Assembly: GCA_003427395.1 (NCBI GenBank)
Contig: BFEA01000325.1
Coordinates: forward strand, 651,266-702,629
DNA: 51,364 bases
DNA from: Chara braunii
Taxonomy: Eukaryota > Streptophyta > Charophyceae > Charales > Characeae
Reading direction: 5' to 3'
Part shown: in pieces, positions 9,842-21,440 of the stretch
Position numbering within the stretch: the stretch's first letter is position 1
How the letters are laid out: each line of letters opens with the position of its first letter
The notes under the pieces: model-generated
What the model was told of the DNA's origin: nothing
Database searches by the model: none
What the model saw: the letters and a program-made list of their open reading frames with translations, nothing else
Program-made: the position numbers and the translations under genes

Positions 9842-12800
9842 GGTGGCGCCGTTGTCATGGATCTCGGCTGCCTACCGGGGTCCATAGTGAACGAACCCAG
9901 GTTAAAGTGCAGGTGGATGATCCAGACAAAACGACATATTTTGTTAACGGCGTTGGATAAGTGAATGATGAGTAGTGTGTTGATGGTTCTGATCGGATTA
10001 CACTAATGAAAGGTGGTGCGAGGTAAGGACACATGTGTACCTTGACCCCTAGTAATGACACCTGCAGTTAGGAGTTTATGGATTGAGGTATCATCGAGTA
10101 ATACGAACGATGCCATGTGTATCTAATGTCATAGACCAATCGTCGTTCGCATTTGGTGCGACTCTGCAATTTCGGTTATCCAAGCAAGGATCTTTAATAC
10201 TTGAACACAACCGCTCAAAGTCCTGAGTAGTCCTGACAGTATCACGGCGTGCTAGCGATAGAAAATAGCTTGGCTACGAAAGAGGGATTTTTATTCTTAT
10301 GAACGTTTTATCTGTCTTAGCATTTGAGTTTATCATTTTAATACTAAACTTTCCAGTCTATCTATAAAATTCATCTATCTGCGTCAAAATTTTTCTTTTA
10401 AGTAAGCATACTTAATTATCGACTCATGTAAGACTATGTATTTGATGTTATTTATCTGAGCCTTATTCATTCATAACTGCCTACATGAGCTATCTATTTG
10501 ATTTCATTTTGCCTATGTATAACTAATTGGACCTGTTTTATGTGAATTATTCATTCATAGTCATTTTATGCTTCCTATATGCATGGGTTGACCTTTTAAA
10601 AGGAGGCAGAGACATTACAAAGAATCCACGTCCTATGCGGATTTGGAAGTGAATGGAGTGACCAGTTTCTTGGGAGATTGAGTTTCGCAACAGAGTGGTC
10701 AATATGTGAAATCTACCCTAAGGAAATTTGCAACCCTATGTTATTGTTCCCTGAAAGATGGCTTTGAAGAAATTATAATCTAGTCTTGAAGGTGGTGGTG
10801 AGACCCACGCCGGAACTATGTTCCTGGTCCATAGTGGGGTGCTGTCATCAAATCTTTTGTGGTGAGGTGACTACACTACTACTGAATAGGAGGAAAGTGT
10901 TTGAACCTTGTTTGACCATGGCCTATGAGGAAGACAGCTACTATCTGCCACAGAAAAGTAGGGATTAAATCCCTAACTATTTTTGTGTTAAGTAGGTTCA
11001 TCTGCAGGCGAAGGGATAGGCCATCTCGGAGCATGTATGGTGAGGTTGACTACTTTATCGGCAAGGGTCTACAAGATGCAAGTGCTGGAATCGGAGGGAG
11101 ATGCAGTGAGGCTTGATCCTTGAGCGGGGCTCAGAAAGTAAGATGTTATCCCTTTGAGAAAGGATTTCACTGCCCCTCGACACAATATAATTCTGTCAAA
11201 ACCTCGGGGAGTATATTATAGTACAGTTGCGTTTGAAAACATTCATGATTGAAAAATTTAACTTGGTCATGGTATCATTATTTATTCATGATTATTACTT
11301 TTCTATTACGACTCATAGTATTACAATATATATTATTATTCTTATTGTATGATCAGGACCATTGACAGAGATAAATTTTAAAGGGCAAGTGAGAGTTTAG
11401 CAATAAGGTCCGGTAAGGAAATGATAAGATAGACTGACTCTAAGGCAAGGATTATCCTGCTCATCCTTGAGTTAAGGTTGTTCAACTCTGAGTACGTGCG
11501 TAGCTTTGAGGCTATTTTGGTTCCTTTTGAGTTATGATATCCTATCTCTATACCTAATAAGACCTAAGACTATCTCTTTGTCTGACGATCACTATCACTC
11601 TCACGTGTGTGGAATTATCCTGATGTATGATGATTTTTTGTGTAAGGGGTGTACAGGATGCACCTCGTGTGTTTTTGTCAATGTGGAATGTGTAAACTGT
11701 CTACTCTTTGGTTTACTCGCGTAGTCTGCCTACAGACAGACAATAGGCTCGGGTATAAGAAAGAAGAGCGCAGTTCGTTGGGGAAAAGGTGTGAAAAGTC
11801 CCAAGGGACTTATGAGTCTTCTGAGACTCGAATGCTTGTCCATGTCGAATGTTATTTGTTGAGTTGAGACGAGGACCCACAAGTTGGTCTCTCAGTGATG
11901 AGTATTTATGGATGACTCTCCTCCATGTGGGAGGTGGTTGTGAGAATTTATGATTACCCTCCATGTGGGAGGTGTTGGTGAGGTTTATAAGTGAGTGCCC
12001 TTCAAAAGTGGAAGGTGGTTAAAAAATTTGAGATGGCATGGAAAGCGGTTTGAATGATAAAGTCTGACGAGAAAGACCAAGAGAAATTATTTTGGTGAAA
12101 TGTTGGAAGGTCACAAATTGGTGAAAGATGAGAGATGTCTTTAAGATGTGTGGTCTACTTTACTCTGATAAAGTGGGAGGTCACGACCCTGTGAATCTGG
12201 CGGTGGTTTTTTGTGGTTTTTGGTGAAGGCGCTGTGCCATTGGGTGAGTCAGACCTCTGCGTAGTCCCGCTGTAGGCCTGAGGTTATTGCGACACACCGA
12301 CCAGTCATTATGATGTTAATCCTAAGACATATAAGTGAGACCCAGCTAGGGGTTAATCTAGCATCACTAGGGCGCAACCCCTAGTGTTGGCTGCTGACTG
12401 GCGCAACCTGGCAGCGGACCCACGTCTCACCAAAGGGTAAGGCTTGCGGGGTGTGGCCGCCTCAGAGAGTCTTATTCCCGTGGGATGTCGGAGGGATAAG
12501 AGTTGAGTCGTATTTTTTTATGAGTCCTGATAGTATGATTTATCAGGAGAATCGCCCATCGTTGCGCAACCAACGAGGGTACCGTTGCTAAAATAACAAC
12601 GCGACGGGCCGTAGATCTGGCTCGATCAACCAGGCTATGGTGGACCAAGATGGAGACCTGACTCTACTGTACTAGACTGTAGGAGAGATCTGTGATAAAA
12701 GTTATATATATTTTTGTGAATATTGTGTGACAAAGGCGATGGTGCCTTCAAAAGGTCTCGGTTAGGGCCCGCGTCCTAGGTTATGACCCTGCATGCAGGA

Positions 12801-13109
12801 CGATGACTAAACAGGACACCCAACGATGAACCGACAGATGTCTAGGACAAAGGGAGAGGATTATCAGCAACTACCCAGCATGAACTTTATGTTGTAGTAC
12901 TGATCTAGTACACCTGCACGCACAGGAGACCTAGAGTAAACCCCTGGCAGCAGCAAGGCATGTTGGGTACTGTCTGTTAAGCACTCGAACGGAGTCAGTC
13001 GGCCAATCAGATTGGTTCTTTTCTCGTCAGCATTTGAAGTGGTCGTTGAATTGATAGCTTTCGGATTATCCGACGCGACGGGGACGTCGCTTAATAAGGT
13101 CCGGTAAGC
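9842..13109 (+). other. Internal region of LTR element, no coding capacity seen
   Basis: The 3.3 kb between the LTRs contains only short frames of about 60-83 codons and none shows gag, protease, RT, RNase H or integrase motifs. Visible structure includes two CCTCCATGTGGGAGG hairpins near 11920-11975, a CACTAGGG/CCCTAGTG hairpin near 12366-12390, and a 16-bp phrase AATAAGGTCCGGTAAG at 11402 that recurs at 13093, two bases before the 3' LTR. Confidence 0.6.
9844..9863 (+). promoter_or_regulatory. Primer-binding site, tRNA-Asp type
   Basis: TGGCGCCGTTGTCATGGATC lies two bases after the 5' LTR. It matches the complement of the 3' end of plant tRNA-Asp(GUC) at 17 of 20 positions, including the first 11. 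That comparison is from memory of the tRNA. Reverse transcription of minus-strand DNA would start here. Confidence 0.75.
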
Positions 13110-14026
13110 TGTCGGTGCGAATACCCTTACAACGGTATCCGCCCCGGATTTTGCAAGTGACAGAAGATAAGGTTTGTTCAGAATCTGAGTATACCATGTG
13201 AAGTTACGATTGTGTTTGGTTCGCGTTGACTAAGTAGTTGACTGGAAGTAGAGAGTGTGTGGGCGCGCAGTTTCGGGGCGCGCGTGATGACTTTTATTCT
13301 TGATATTACGGAGTCAGCGTTTTCGCCGGATTGTTCGCCGGATGATCTTATACAGAGTTCCATGATTTACGGCTCCAGAGCCTTCGGCCTCCAGGGATCC
13401 TTTAACTTTGATTAAAACAAGAAGAGTTTCTTTTAGTGAAGTGACTGTGGTGCGTCTGCGTTCATACGGCATGTGTTGCTGTGAGCAGTAAAGTGGGGTG
13501 TGCGAGAGAAAGTAGCACGCAACCGGCCACCTCCGCGTGGTAGATGCGGGAGGTTGGCAGTCATGGACGAAGCCAGGCTCTATGGGCGGCAGTCGCTGAG
13601 GTCGCATAGTGGGCAACACACTAAGGTGACGGGGTAGTACCGGTGCTGGGACTCATCAGAGAGGTCCGAGGGAGGAAGTGTGAACGGGCGTTAGTAGGAG
13701 CGGAAGCCGGGGGTTTGCCGACAAGAAGGCGGTAAGAGGGAGGTCGCAGAAGGCCAGGAGAGCCTCGGGCCGCAACCGCGGCATGAAGGGACAATGCGCG
13801 TGGTAAGACGGGCAACGCTTGCCCTCAAGGCAACGGAGCACGGCGCTACAAGGCCTGGAATAGGGAGATGAGCCAAGCGATGGCCTTGGCACACCCTTGT
13901 GGCTTGGGCGGGCTGCAGTTACTCTTTATATAGAGAACTGGGCCTATTGCATCTAGGCTTGGGATTAGCCCCATAGGTTATGTCACCGCATTGTCACCAG
14001 GTGGATCTTGGGATCGAGGCCAGCTT

Positions 14027-14122
14027 CCAGCAGCAGGGAAGGAGTGAAAGAGTGTATTTTTGTGAAAAACTGTCAGCAGGGGAGGAGTGAAAGAGCATAT
14101 TTCGGTGAAAAACTGAGGGGTT
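14027..14122 (+). repeat. 46-bp direct tandem duplication
   Basis: Two adjacent units share CAGCAGGG(A/G), GGAGTGAAAGAG and GTGAAAAACTG. The second unit differs at several positions. Confidence 0.7.
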
Positions 14123-14964
14123 GAGGGTCCCGTGAGACTATACCCCTAGGTTTTGCTGGGGAGTTCGACTGCGGGCCCAACAGGCAGGACCGAGGCTGGG
14201 TTCCCCTCCCCCTAGCCGCTTTTTCCTAAATTCTTTTCTATAATTGTTATTATTCTTGTTCTTCTTCTTATTTTTATTTATTATTTATCTTATCCCACTA
14301 CGGGACGTGGTCCGGTACCGGTCTCAAGACCGGTCGTGACCCCACGCATGAACCGTTGAAGCACGGGCCGAGGAGCCCAACGTACATGCGAGTCGGAGGG
14401 TGATTAGCCCACGAGGCGGAAGAAACCTGTGTGGCAGTTCAGCGTCCGCCAACCCCGGTCTGCTGTGAAAAGGGTTGAGTGGGAGTATGCCCGTCGGGGC
14501 CCATGAGGCGCAGGACCGGTCACACAGATTCGCCAAGGTCCTAAATGTACCACTTGTGTGCCTGTTGGCAGGCAGCCTGCGTGGCCACAGGACAAGGGGA
14601 ATTCACGGTCAACAGCTCTTGCACCGATTGTGGGTGGTGTTGTGCGACCAGCAAAGTATTAAGTCGCCGCTACTGCGGACGACCAGGGCCTTGTCCCATC
14701 TGAAAAGGAACAGCAGTGTGACCTGACCATGCCCAAAACTTCAGATTGGCCTGTCCCAGATCTGCATATTTTGCAGATTTGGGGCGCAGTGTGAGCATGA
14801 CCGTTGGGGCCTGAAAGGTGGTGAACTGTGCCAGGGCGGAGCGGCCCAAGGCGCAGTGGGGAGGCACGCAACTGTAGCCAGCTGGTCGCATAGAAACCCC
14901 GTCCTGCTGTCTCATTTTATTTTTGTTTTATTTTTATTTTTGTGTACCCTTTTGTTTCCAGCCT

Positions 14965-15075
14965 GAGACACGGCCCATGTGCTGGTTCCGGGACTGGCAA
15001 AGGTACCCAAGAGCCTAGCTCAGTGGGTACGCCCATGAACTGTTGAAAACATGGACCTCTGCGTGAACCCAGATA
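14965..15075 (+). repeat. tRNA-derived SINE-like segment
   Basis: TAGCTCAGTGGGTACGCCC resembles a tRNA A box. The unit is preceded by a T-rich stretch and a GGTTCCGGGACTGG phrase. A sister unit at 15305-15420 has GGCTCAGTTGGCACA and a B-box-like TGTTCCAGCTCC, and a third is at 15556-15650. I infer a tRNA-headed SINE; no intact tRNA fold is present. Confidence 0.4.
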
Positions 15076-15166
15076 CAATCAGATGCCCAGAGTAACATAT
15101 TTTTTTTTAATTACCTAGAGGCCAGCCAGTCCCGAGGTATTACCTCATGGCCATGCCCACAGGTTG

Positions 15167-15220
15167 GTCCTTCGGGATGTCCGTTATGATTGGAACAATA
15201 CCGAGGCTGCATGGGCGGTC
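15167..15220 (+). pseudogene. U6 snRNA-like fragment
   Basis: It carries GTCCTTCGGGATGTCCG and ATTGGAACAATACCGAG, matching the 5' stem-loop and following region of plant U6. It then loses similarity around GCATGGGCGGTCA. It has no terminator and no upstream element, so it is a relic. Confidence 0.6.
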
Positions 15221-15647
15221 ACATGCGTTTGGGCGTGCGCAGTGACTGAAAATCCGTGGGCTTTGCTGCTCCCTGAATTGCAGTCCTGAGAGGCAACTTC
15301 TGCAGTAGGCCTGGCACCAGTTCCGGGACTGGTAGTGAGACCAACTGGCTCGGCTCAGTTGGCACACCCATGAACTGTTGAAGTGCAGACCTGTGTTCCA
15401 GCTCCGCTGGTAGCAGGTGCGTGATACCGGCCGTGGGCCAGTCACTGTGAGTCCCCTCCGGTCCCCTCCCCCTTTCGTTGTCCCTAATTCTTCTTCTAAA
15501 TTTTATAAATATTCTTAAAATTTTTACTTTTCTTATTTCTTATTTTAGTCTTAGGGGGACACGGCCCCCGATGCCGGTACCAAGGCTGGCCGTAAGGCCC
15601 AGCAGCCCAGTTCAGTGGCTACACCCACGAACTGCTGCCGGGGTGCA

Positions 15648-15736
15648 GTCCTTCGGGACATCTGTTAAAATTGGAAGGATACCGAGCAGAGTAGCATGGC
15701 CCCTGCGCAAGGATGACATGCATATAAACCATGGGC
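15648..15736 (+). pseudogene. U6 snRNA relic
   Basis: From GTCCTTCGGGACATCTG through TTAAAATTGGAAGGATACCG, AGCATGGCCCCTGCGCAAGG and ATGACATGCAT the match to plant U6 spliceosomal RNA is strong and collinear. It keeps the 5' stem, the ACAGAG region as the variant ACCGAGCAGAG, and the AGC-containing catalytic helix segment. The altered ACAGAG box and the absence of a 3' T run argue against function. It is joined directly to a tRNA-like unit upstream, which suggests a template-switch chimera. Confidence 0.8.
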
Positions 15737-16410
15737 AGACAGGCAACTCGGACTTCTGTCCTCCTCGCTGCCCTTGCGCTGATTGCCAGTAGATGGGGGC
15801 GCTGTAAGAGTGCGCAGTGTTCGTGGAGTAAGAAGGGGAAGATGGGATGCAAATGAATCCGGGCGCCATAGAGCGCCAAGTGCATTCGATACGGGAGATG
15901 GCGGGTGGTAAGCTGGCCCAGAGGGGGAGCGGAGCAAAGGCAACGGGCGAAGAGGAGGATGCAGCGAGCGCCGTGGAGGGCTAGCCCGGTGCATTCGGGA
16001 GGTGAGACGATGGGTGCATGGAAGGAGCGAACGGAGAGTGGAGGTAGCGGGATGCAAAGAAAGGAGAACGTTGAACTTGGCCACTAGGCTGGCCCGCGTA
16101 CCTGCAGAGAAGAGGGGAGCAGCAAAAGAAAGGTGGAAAATGAAATGAACCCGGACGGAAAGCTGCACCGGATGCATTCAACGGTTGGGGTGGCGGAGAA
16201 GATGGTGTGACCGTGGGAGTGAAAAACGCTTGTCACCCGCAATTCTTAACGGAATCAGGTGGGAGAAAGTCCTATAACGATATTTTGAGATCGGGCGAGT
16301 TAGGCTATGTAGTCAGTTTCAGACGAGGGTTAGTAAAATAGGAGAGTAGTAAAAAATGGGCCGCGCGGAGCTATGGAGGAAGAAAAAATGGAAGGGGGAT
16401 GAGAGCTTTC

Positions 16411-16440
16411 CTCACTCGTTTCGGGACGGAATCGAGTGAG
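16411..16440 (+). other. Hairpin, diverged sister of 16769-16798
   Basis: CTCACTCG pairs with CGAGTGAG. The surrounding 90 bases are a diverged copy of 16765-16860, whose stem is CTCACCCGTTT with AAACGGGCGAG. Confidence 0.5.
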
Positions 16441-17738
16441 GGAGAAGTCGAAACGGGGGTTTTTGGTAGCTGCGAGTCAGGTTACCTGGTCAGTTTTTAG
16501 CGTTAGTGGATAGATTTTACGAGGGACAGGAGTTGCGCCTGACTATGACTATGTAGATGGCAGAGTGTATCGCAGTGGCCCGACAACGGAGAGTGGCCTT
16601 CAGGCGGGAAGCACTTTCCAAGGAAGCCAGTGCAGGGACTATAGGGGGACTATCAGTGAGGGCACGCACGTGGCCGATGTGTAGGACTGGGCGCGGTCGG
16701 TCTGTGAGGGAGACGAAGTCGGACATGGCGGAAACGAGGAAGAAGAAGTGAGGGGAGAAAACGTTGACCTCACCCGTTTCTTGATGAAAACGGGCGAGGG
16801 AAGATTGGTTTCTGGGTTTTTTAGGGCCTACGAATCAATTGGTGGAGTCAGATTGGCAGTAGGAGGAGTGCAGAATGAAGGAGGAGAGAAAGGTGTTGCA
16901 CGGGCTATGGCGAAGAGGGAAGAAGGTGGGGAGCGAATTTGTGATAACTCGGTCGTTCCTTGACCATTTTCAGCAATCTAAGATTCAAGTCCCGGGTTTT
17001 GGGCCATCGTGAATCCGATGGCGGTGTCAGATTTCACGATGGAGTAATGGTTTAGGCAGGGTAAGATGCGGGAAGTGAGCGACTGCTACGGGAATTCTAA
17101 CGGGTTCCACTTTCTATTTTATTTTTTTATTTTTGTATTTATGGCACACCTGAAGGGTACTAGGATGGAGCAACGCCGCTAGCACATATTAGTGGTCAGG
17201 GGCTGCGTGTGCCGTCGGTCCGAAGATGCTGTTTTCGTCTTCAAGAAACGTCTTCACTATCGAGCTCCCCATCACTTTGATTGGGCCTCCTACTCGGCCA
17301 AGGTGGTTCTGATCTCGTGGTGGAGTTAGTAGGTAAGAGTAGTAACAGGAGAAAGGGAGCTTACCTGTCTGTAGAGAGCTGTGAGATGTGCCAACGAAGG
17401 TGAGCAGTGAACCTGCGGGTCGAAGTTCCCTTGGTCTAGCTTTCCTCGCTGTGAATGAACCTGGCCAAGCAGACGGCCAAGTACATTCATATACAGGGCG
17501 TTATGGTGGAGAGGAGAGGCAGCAGACGCCAGGAACAAGGAGGAAAACGGGGAAAGAGGAGGACTGACGAAGCTTGGGGAGGCTTACCTGTTGGCGGATA
17601 CGTAGCCATTAGGCGGTAGGGGTGCACGGGATGTATGAGAAGCCAAGCAAAAGTAAAAAGAGAAGGGATCTTCCTGTTTATGGTAAACGATTCACTTCAA
17701 TCATGCTTGTCCTATTGGGAGAGAGAGAGCAGATTGAA

Positions 17739-17978
17739 NNNNNNNNNNNNNNNNNNNNNNNNNNNNNNNNNNNNNNNNNNNNNNNNNNNNNNNNNNNNNN
17801 NNNNNNNNNNNNNNNNNNNNNNNNNNNNNNNNNNNNNNNNNNNNNNNNNNNNNNNNNNNNNNNNNNNNNNNNNNNNNNNNNNNNNNNNNNNNNNNNNNNN
17901 NNNNNNNNNNNNNNNNNNNNNNNNNNNNNNNNNNNNNNNNNNNNNNNNNNNNNNNNNNNNNNNNNNNNNNNNNNNNNN
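17739..17978. other. Assembly gap of 240 N, probably spurious
   Basis: The left flank ends AGATTGAA and the right flank begins ATTGAAAGTGGG. The other LTR reads continuously through this point at 4801-4816 (GCAAATTGAAAGTGGG). The flanks therefore overlap by about six bases and little or no sequence is likely missing. Confidence 0.8.
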
Positions 17979-19593
17979 ATTGAAAGTGGGAGGTGGAGCA
18001 TGTACCTGAGAGGCTGAGCACAGTGGTGCTCAACTAGTGAGGAGCGATTGTTGCCTTCCAAGGCCGTCACGCTGTGGTGCNTTACTGCAAAGCTTGTTGG
18101 CACGCGGTATGAATGTGTAGTTGCTATGTTTGTGCTTATACTCAAATAGAGCACAACAGGGAGGATGAAACTGAAGCAAAAGCTAAAGGGGGAGGAAAGG
18201 AGTAAGAACACGTACCTGTTCGAAGAGAAGGTCTGCATGAGAGGGGGGAGTGGTAGCTATTCTAGCTGCTACTATTGTGGATTCGGTGCTGCTTTCCACA
18301 GGGCATGAAGGCTGATGTGTTCGCAAGGCTTGAGTCGCCGTCTCCGTCGGCATCGGTTGTTGCTGCATATCTTGGAGGCAGGGGTTAGTCGACTCAGGCA
18401 TTTCGCAAGGGACTGTTGTGTATACGTGTTTGGAAGAACACCGTTGAAGTTACGATCATATCGGCGTAAAGCAGCCCAGACCTCGGCAGCAACGACTCAC
18501 AGCACTGATGGGCGGTGCTGTTATGCACATTATTATGTGTTGGGTTGTTACTGTGTGCGGCCAGCGGGAGTGGAGCAGTCGTGAAACGGCCGGGTTGGCT
18601 GTGGAATGAAGTGTTGCCTAGCCAACCGAATGAGTTGGCGGCTGCTCCCTGTTGTGTATTGATGTTGACTATGGGTGAGCGGCTGCTGGCCGCTGCTGTA
18701 TGCTGCTGCTAGGGAACTAGGCTACTGCTGCGTTCGGTGGCCAGGCAAGAACAGTTGTTGCTACTTTTTTGACTGGGTACAACTGCTACTGCTGTTGGCC
18801 GTGCACAGACTACTGCCGCGGGCAGCAGTAGGCTGTGTGAGGATCGCTACTGCGTATTGTGCACGAGTTGCTGCGTCTATGGACTATGGGTGGACTGTTG
18901 CTGGCAGATGTTGCTGTTGCTGTGGACCGCCACTGTGTGTGGGTGCTGCGGTTATGGACTGTTACCGGCTGCTGTGTGGCCGCGGTTGGGTTGAGAAAGG
19001 GCGGCCAGACTTGAGGAGGGGGTCAGACTGGGCGAGTAGGGAGTTGATGCTGCGATTTGGGAGATCGTCAGGGGGGTTGATTTGGGCAGTGGACTTCAGG
19101 AGTTGAACAAGCTGTTACATTGGCCATCTTTGCGGGGCCCTCAGGCGCACGAAGATTTCAAGGCCCTCTCCCGTGAGTCTGAGAGCACCCCCCTTTTATC
19201 TGAGAGTCTAAACTTACCTTCTTTTGCCCTTCTTACTCTAAGTCTAGTCTATTGATTACGAGAGGAAGGTGGCAGGCGCGATTGCAACCCGTAGGTCCGC
19301 ATCAAGACCTTGTGGGAGGTCCTCCTACCGATTGCGGGAGCTCTGCCGGAGCCCAGGCGGGGTTCTGGAGGCAGGGAACACTCAGGTATAACCCTCGATT
19401 TACGTATGTGATCCTATCACTAAACTATATTATCCTATTGCTATAGACCTGACTGTAAGTATGACTGGAAAAAATAACTGTTCTTCTTTACTTGTTTGAA
19501 TTCAAGACATTGATTTGCAAAGTAAACTGACAAGTATGTATTGATTTAATTCAGATTATCAGTGTGAGTTTAGATAACACAGAACTGTAACTT

Positions 19594-20845
19594 ATGTTGC
19601 GGAGGCGGCGAACGCATAAGTTGCGGGTTGTTCAGTTCTTCGCACATGTGATTATGTCTAGGCTGGGCTAGACTACTCATAAGTTGGGTAGCCTGGCTCT
19701 ACGCCATATGTAACTGTATGGGCTGACCAGGCACAACATAAGTTGTTGTGTCTGGTCACATGCCTTTTGTCGTTTGTTTAGGCAAAGGTTGGGTTCCTCA
19801 TAAGTTGAGGTAGTCCAGTTCTTTGGGTATGCCAAAAGTTTAGGATGGTCAGTCTCACCATAAGTTGGTGGGACCCGGTCATACGCCTTACGTTGATTGT
19901 TTGGGCAGAAGCTGACCACACCATAAGTTGGTGTGGCTCAGTCTTATGCTTTACTGTTTCAGGCGAGACTATTCACACCATAAGTTGGTGTGGTCAAGTC
20001 ATTAGCCGCCGTCACAAAGAGAATCGGAGCATACAATTTTGATACTCTATTAATTATGTATATTTATGGCAGGCTGGGCGCCGTAAGTTGGGAGATCCAT
20101 CCATATAAGTCGGTAGCAGGGAAGGCAGAAGGAAGAAAGATGAACAATACAAAATGGTATGGTAACTTTGGGCAGGCTGAATCATCCATACGTTGGGTAG
20201 TTGGTCCTATGCCCTTGATAACACGAAAGCAGAGAGGTATATAAAGTTTGGATATTTCCTTTTTCTAAACATAACCGACGTTTGGGTGGGGATCCTCATA
20301 AGTTGGGGTGACCTGACCACTCGCATGAAGACAAAATTTGATTGTGATTCTACCTATTGGATGTAGTTGTGTTGCGGAGGCCGGGCGAACGCATAAGTTG
20401 CGGGTTGTTCGGCCACACGAGCTTGTTATTGTTTAGGCAGGGCTAAACTACTCATAAGTTGAGTAGCCTAGTTTTATGCTATATGTCAGTGTTTAGGCTG
20501 GCCAGGGCACAACATAGGTTATTGTGTTCTGATCACATGCCTTTCGTCGTTTGTTTAGGCAGAGGCTGGACCCCTCATAAGTTAAGGTGGTTCAGTTCTT
20601 TGTTTATGCCGAACGTTCAGGCTGATCAGCCTTGCCATAAGTTGGTGCGGCCCGGTCATACGCCTTATGTCAGTCGTCTAGGCAGAAACTGGTCACACCA
20701 TAAGTTGGTGTGATTTGGTCCTTTGCCCTACGTATATTTGTGCTACCAGACTAGGGCACCATAGGTTGGTGTGGCCTAGCCATATAACCTGGCAGATCAG
20801 TCACATCCATAAGTTGGGTTGGCTGATCCTATGTCCTATGTAAGG
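19594..20845 (+). repeat. Covarying hairpin array (3' LTR copy)
   Basis: Counterpart of 6421-7690. Substitutions between the copies often preserve pairing: one outer T-G pair becomes C-G, and GATGCGG becomes GGTGCGG, which restores a G-C pair. Two units have CATAGGTT in place of CATAAGTT. The unit at about 19733 is a clean GACCAG-G-CACAACA stem with TGTTGTG-T-CTGGTC. Confidence 0.75.
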
Positions 20846-21235
20846 AAGGGTGAAAAGGGAATAACGAGGCTTTCTGAACGAACTATGAGATCTAAAAGCA
20901 ACCTGAGGGTTGGTAGGAGATGTTTATTGTACTCACTCATGCGTGTGTTATTGAGGGACTTATCTCTGGGGACTTCTCTTTTTGGATAGGTTAGTTGTTT
21001 TAGATGCTCGCTGAGTGCTGGAGCTATAGGCAGATGAGATGGATGATGGGAGGGGAGCTTGGGATGAGATAGGACCGACTTTGCTGAGGGTTAGGATCAG
21101 CATTGGCTCATGGTCTCACTCAGAGGGCATACAGACTAATGTTGAGCCTAAGTTATCAAGCAGGTGTCAGAAGTTAGTCCCAGGTATAGTTTTGTCTTGC
21201 ATTTTTGTTTTCAGCTTTGTATAAATCTTGGTAGC

Positions 21236-21440
21236 CCACTTTTTCTACGGGAAGCGCTGTCGAAATTTCTAAAATCCGAAAGAGTTAGTCATTTTTTGAC
21301 TTGTAGAAATTCAGGGAAGACACTTTTTCCTACGGGAAGCGCTGCCGAAAGTTTGCAGAATTTAGAGAGTTATAGTATTTTCGGCTAGGAAAGATTTGAC
21401 AATCCATCCTGTTTAGGGGATATGCTGCCGAAATTTCCTG
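21236..21440 (+). repeat. Triplicate GCTGCCGAAA repeat (3' LTR copy)
   Basis: Same three units as 8068-8270. The copies differ at about 10 of 125 positions in the first two units, well above the divergence of the CTG-rich block. Confidence 0.6.

Larger units (their letters stand above)
13274..16486 (+). repeat. 3' LTR-specific module with U6-like and tRNA-like repeats
   Basis: This module replaces the C-rich module of the 5' LTR. Within it a composite repeat recurs three or four times: a T-rich tract, a phrase like CACGGCCCATGTGCTGGTTCC, then CTCAGTGGGTACGCCCATGAA (near 14300, 14965, 15305 and 15556). Two units are joined to U6-like sequence. Reading frames here are short and overlap these repeats. 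Confidence 0.5.

Noticed and set aside
9471-9887. 138-codon frame at the end of the 5' LTR as a gag candidate
   Set aside because: It crosses the LTR end and primer-binding site, the counterpart frame at 22635-23201 runs into PLE sequence, and no gag or zinc-knuckle motif is seen.
15648-15736. Functional U6 gene
   Set aside because: The ACAGAG box is changed, there is no T-run terminator, and no upstream promoter element was recognised. The same applies to 48926-49022.
17622-18238. Long frames spanning the N run (also 36673-37485)
   Set aside because: They are open only because N has no stop codons.
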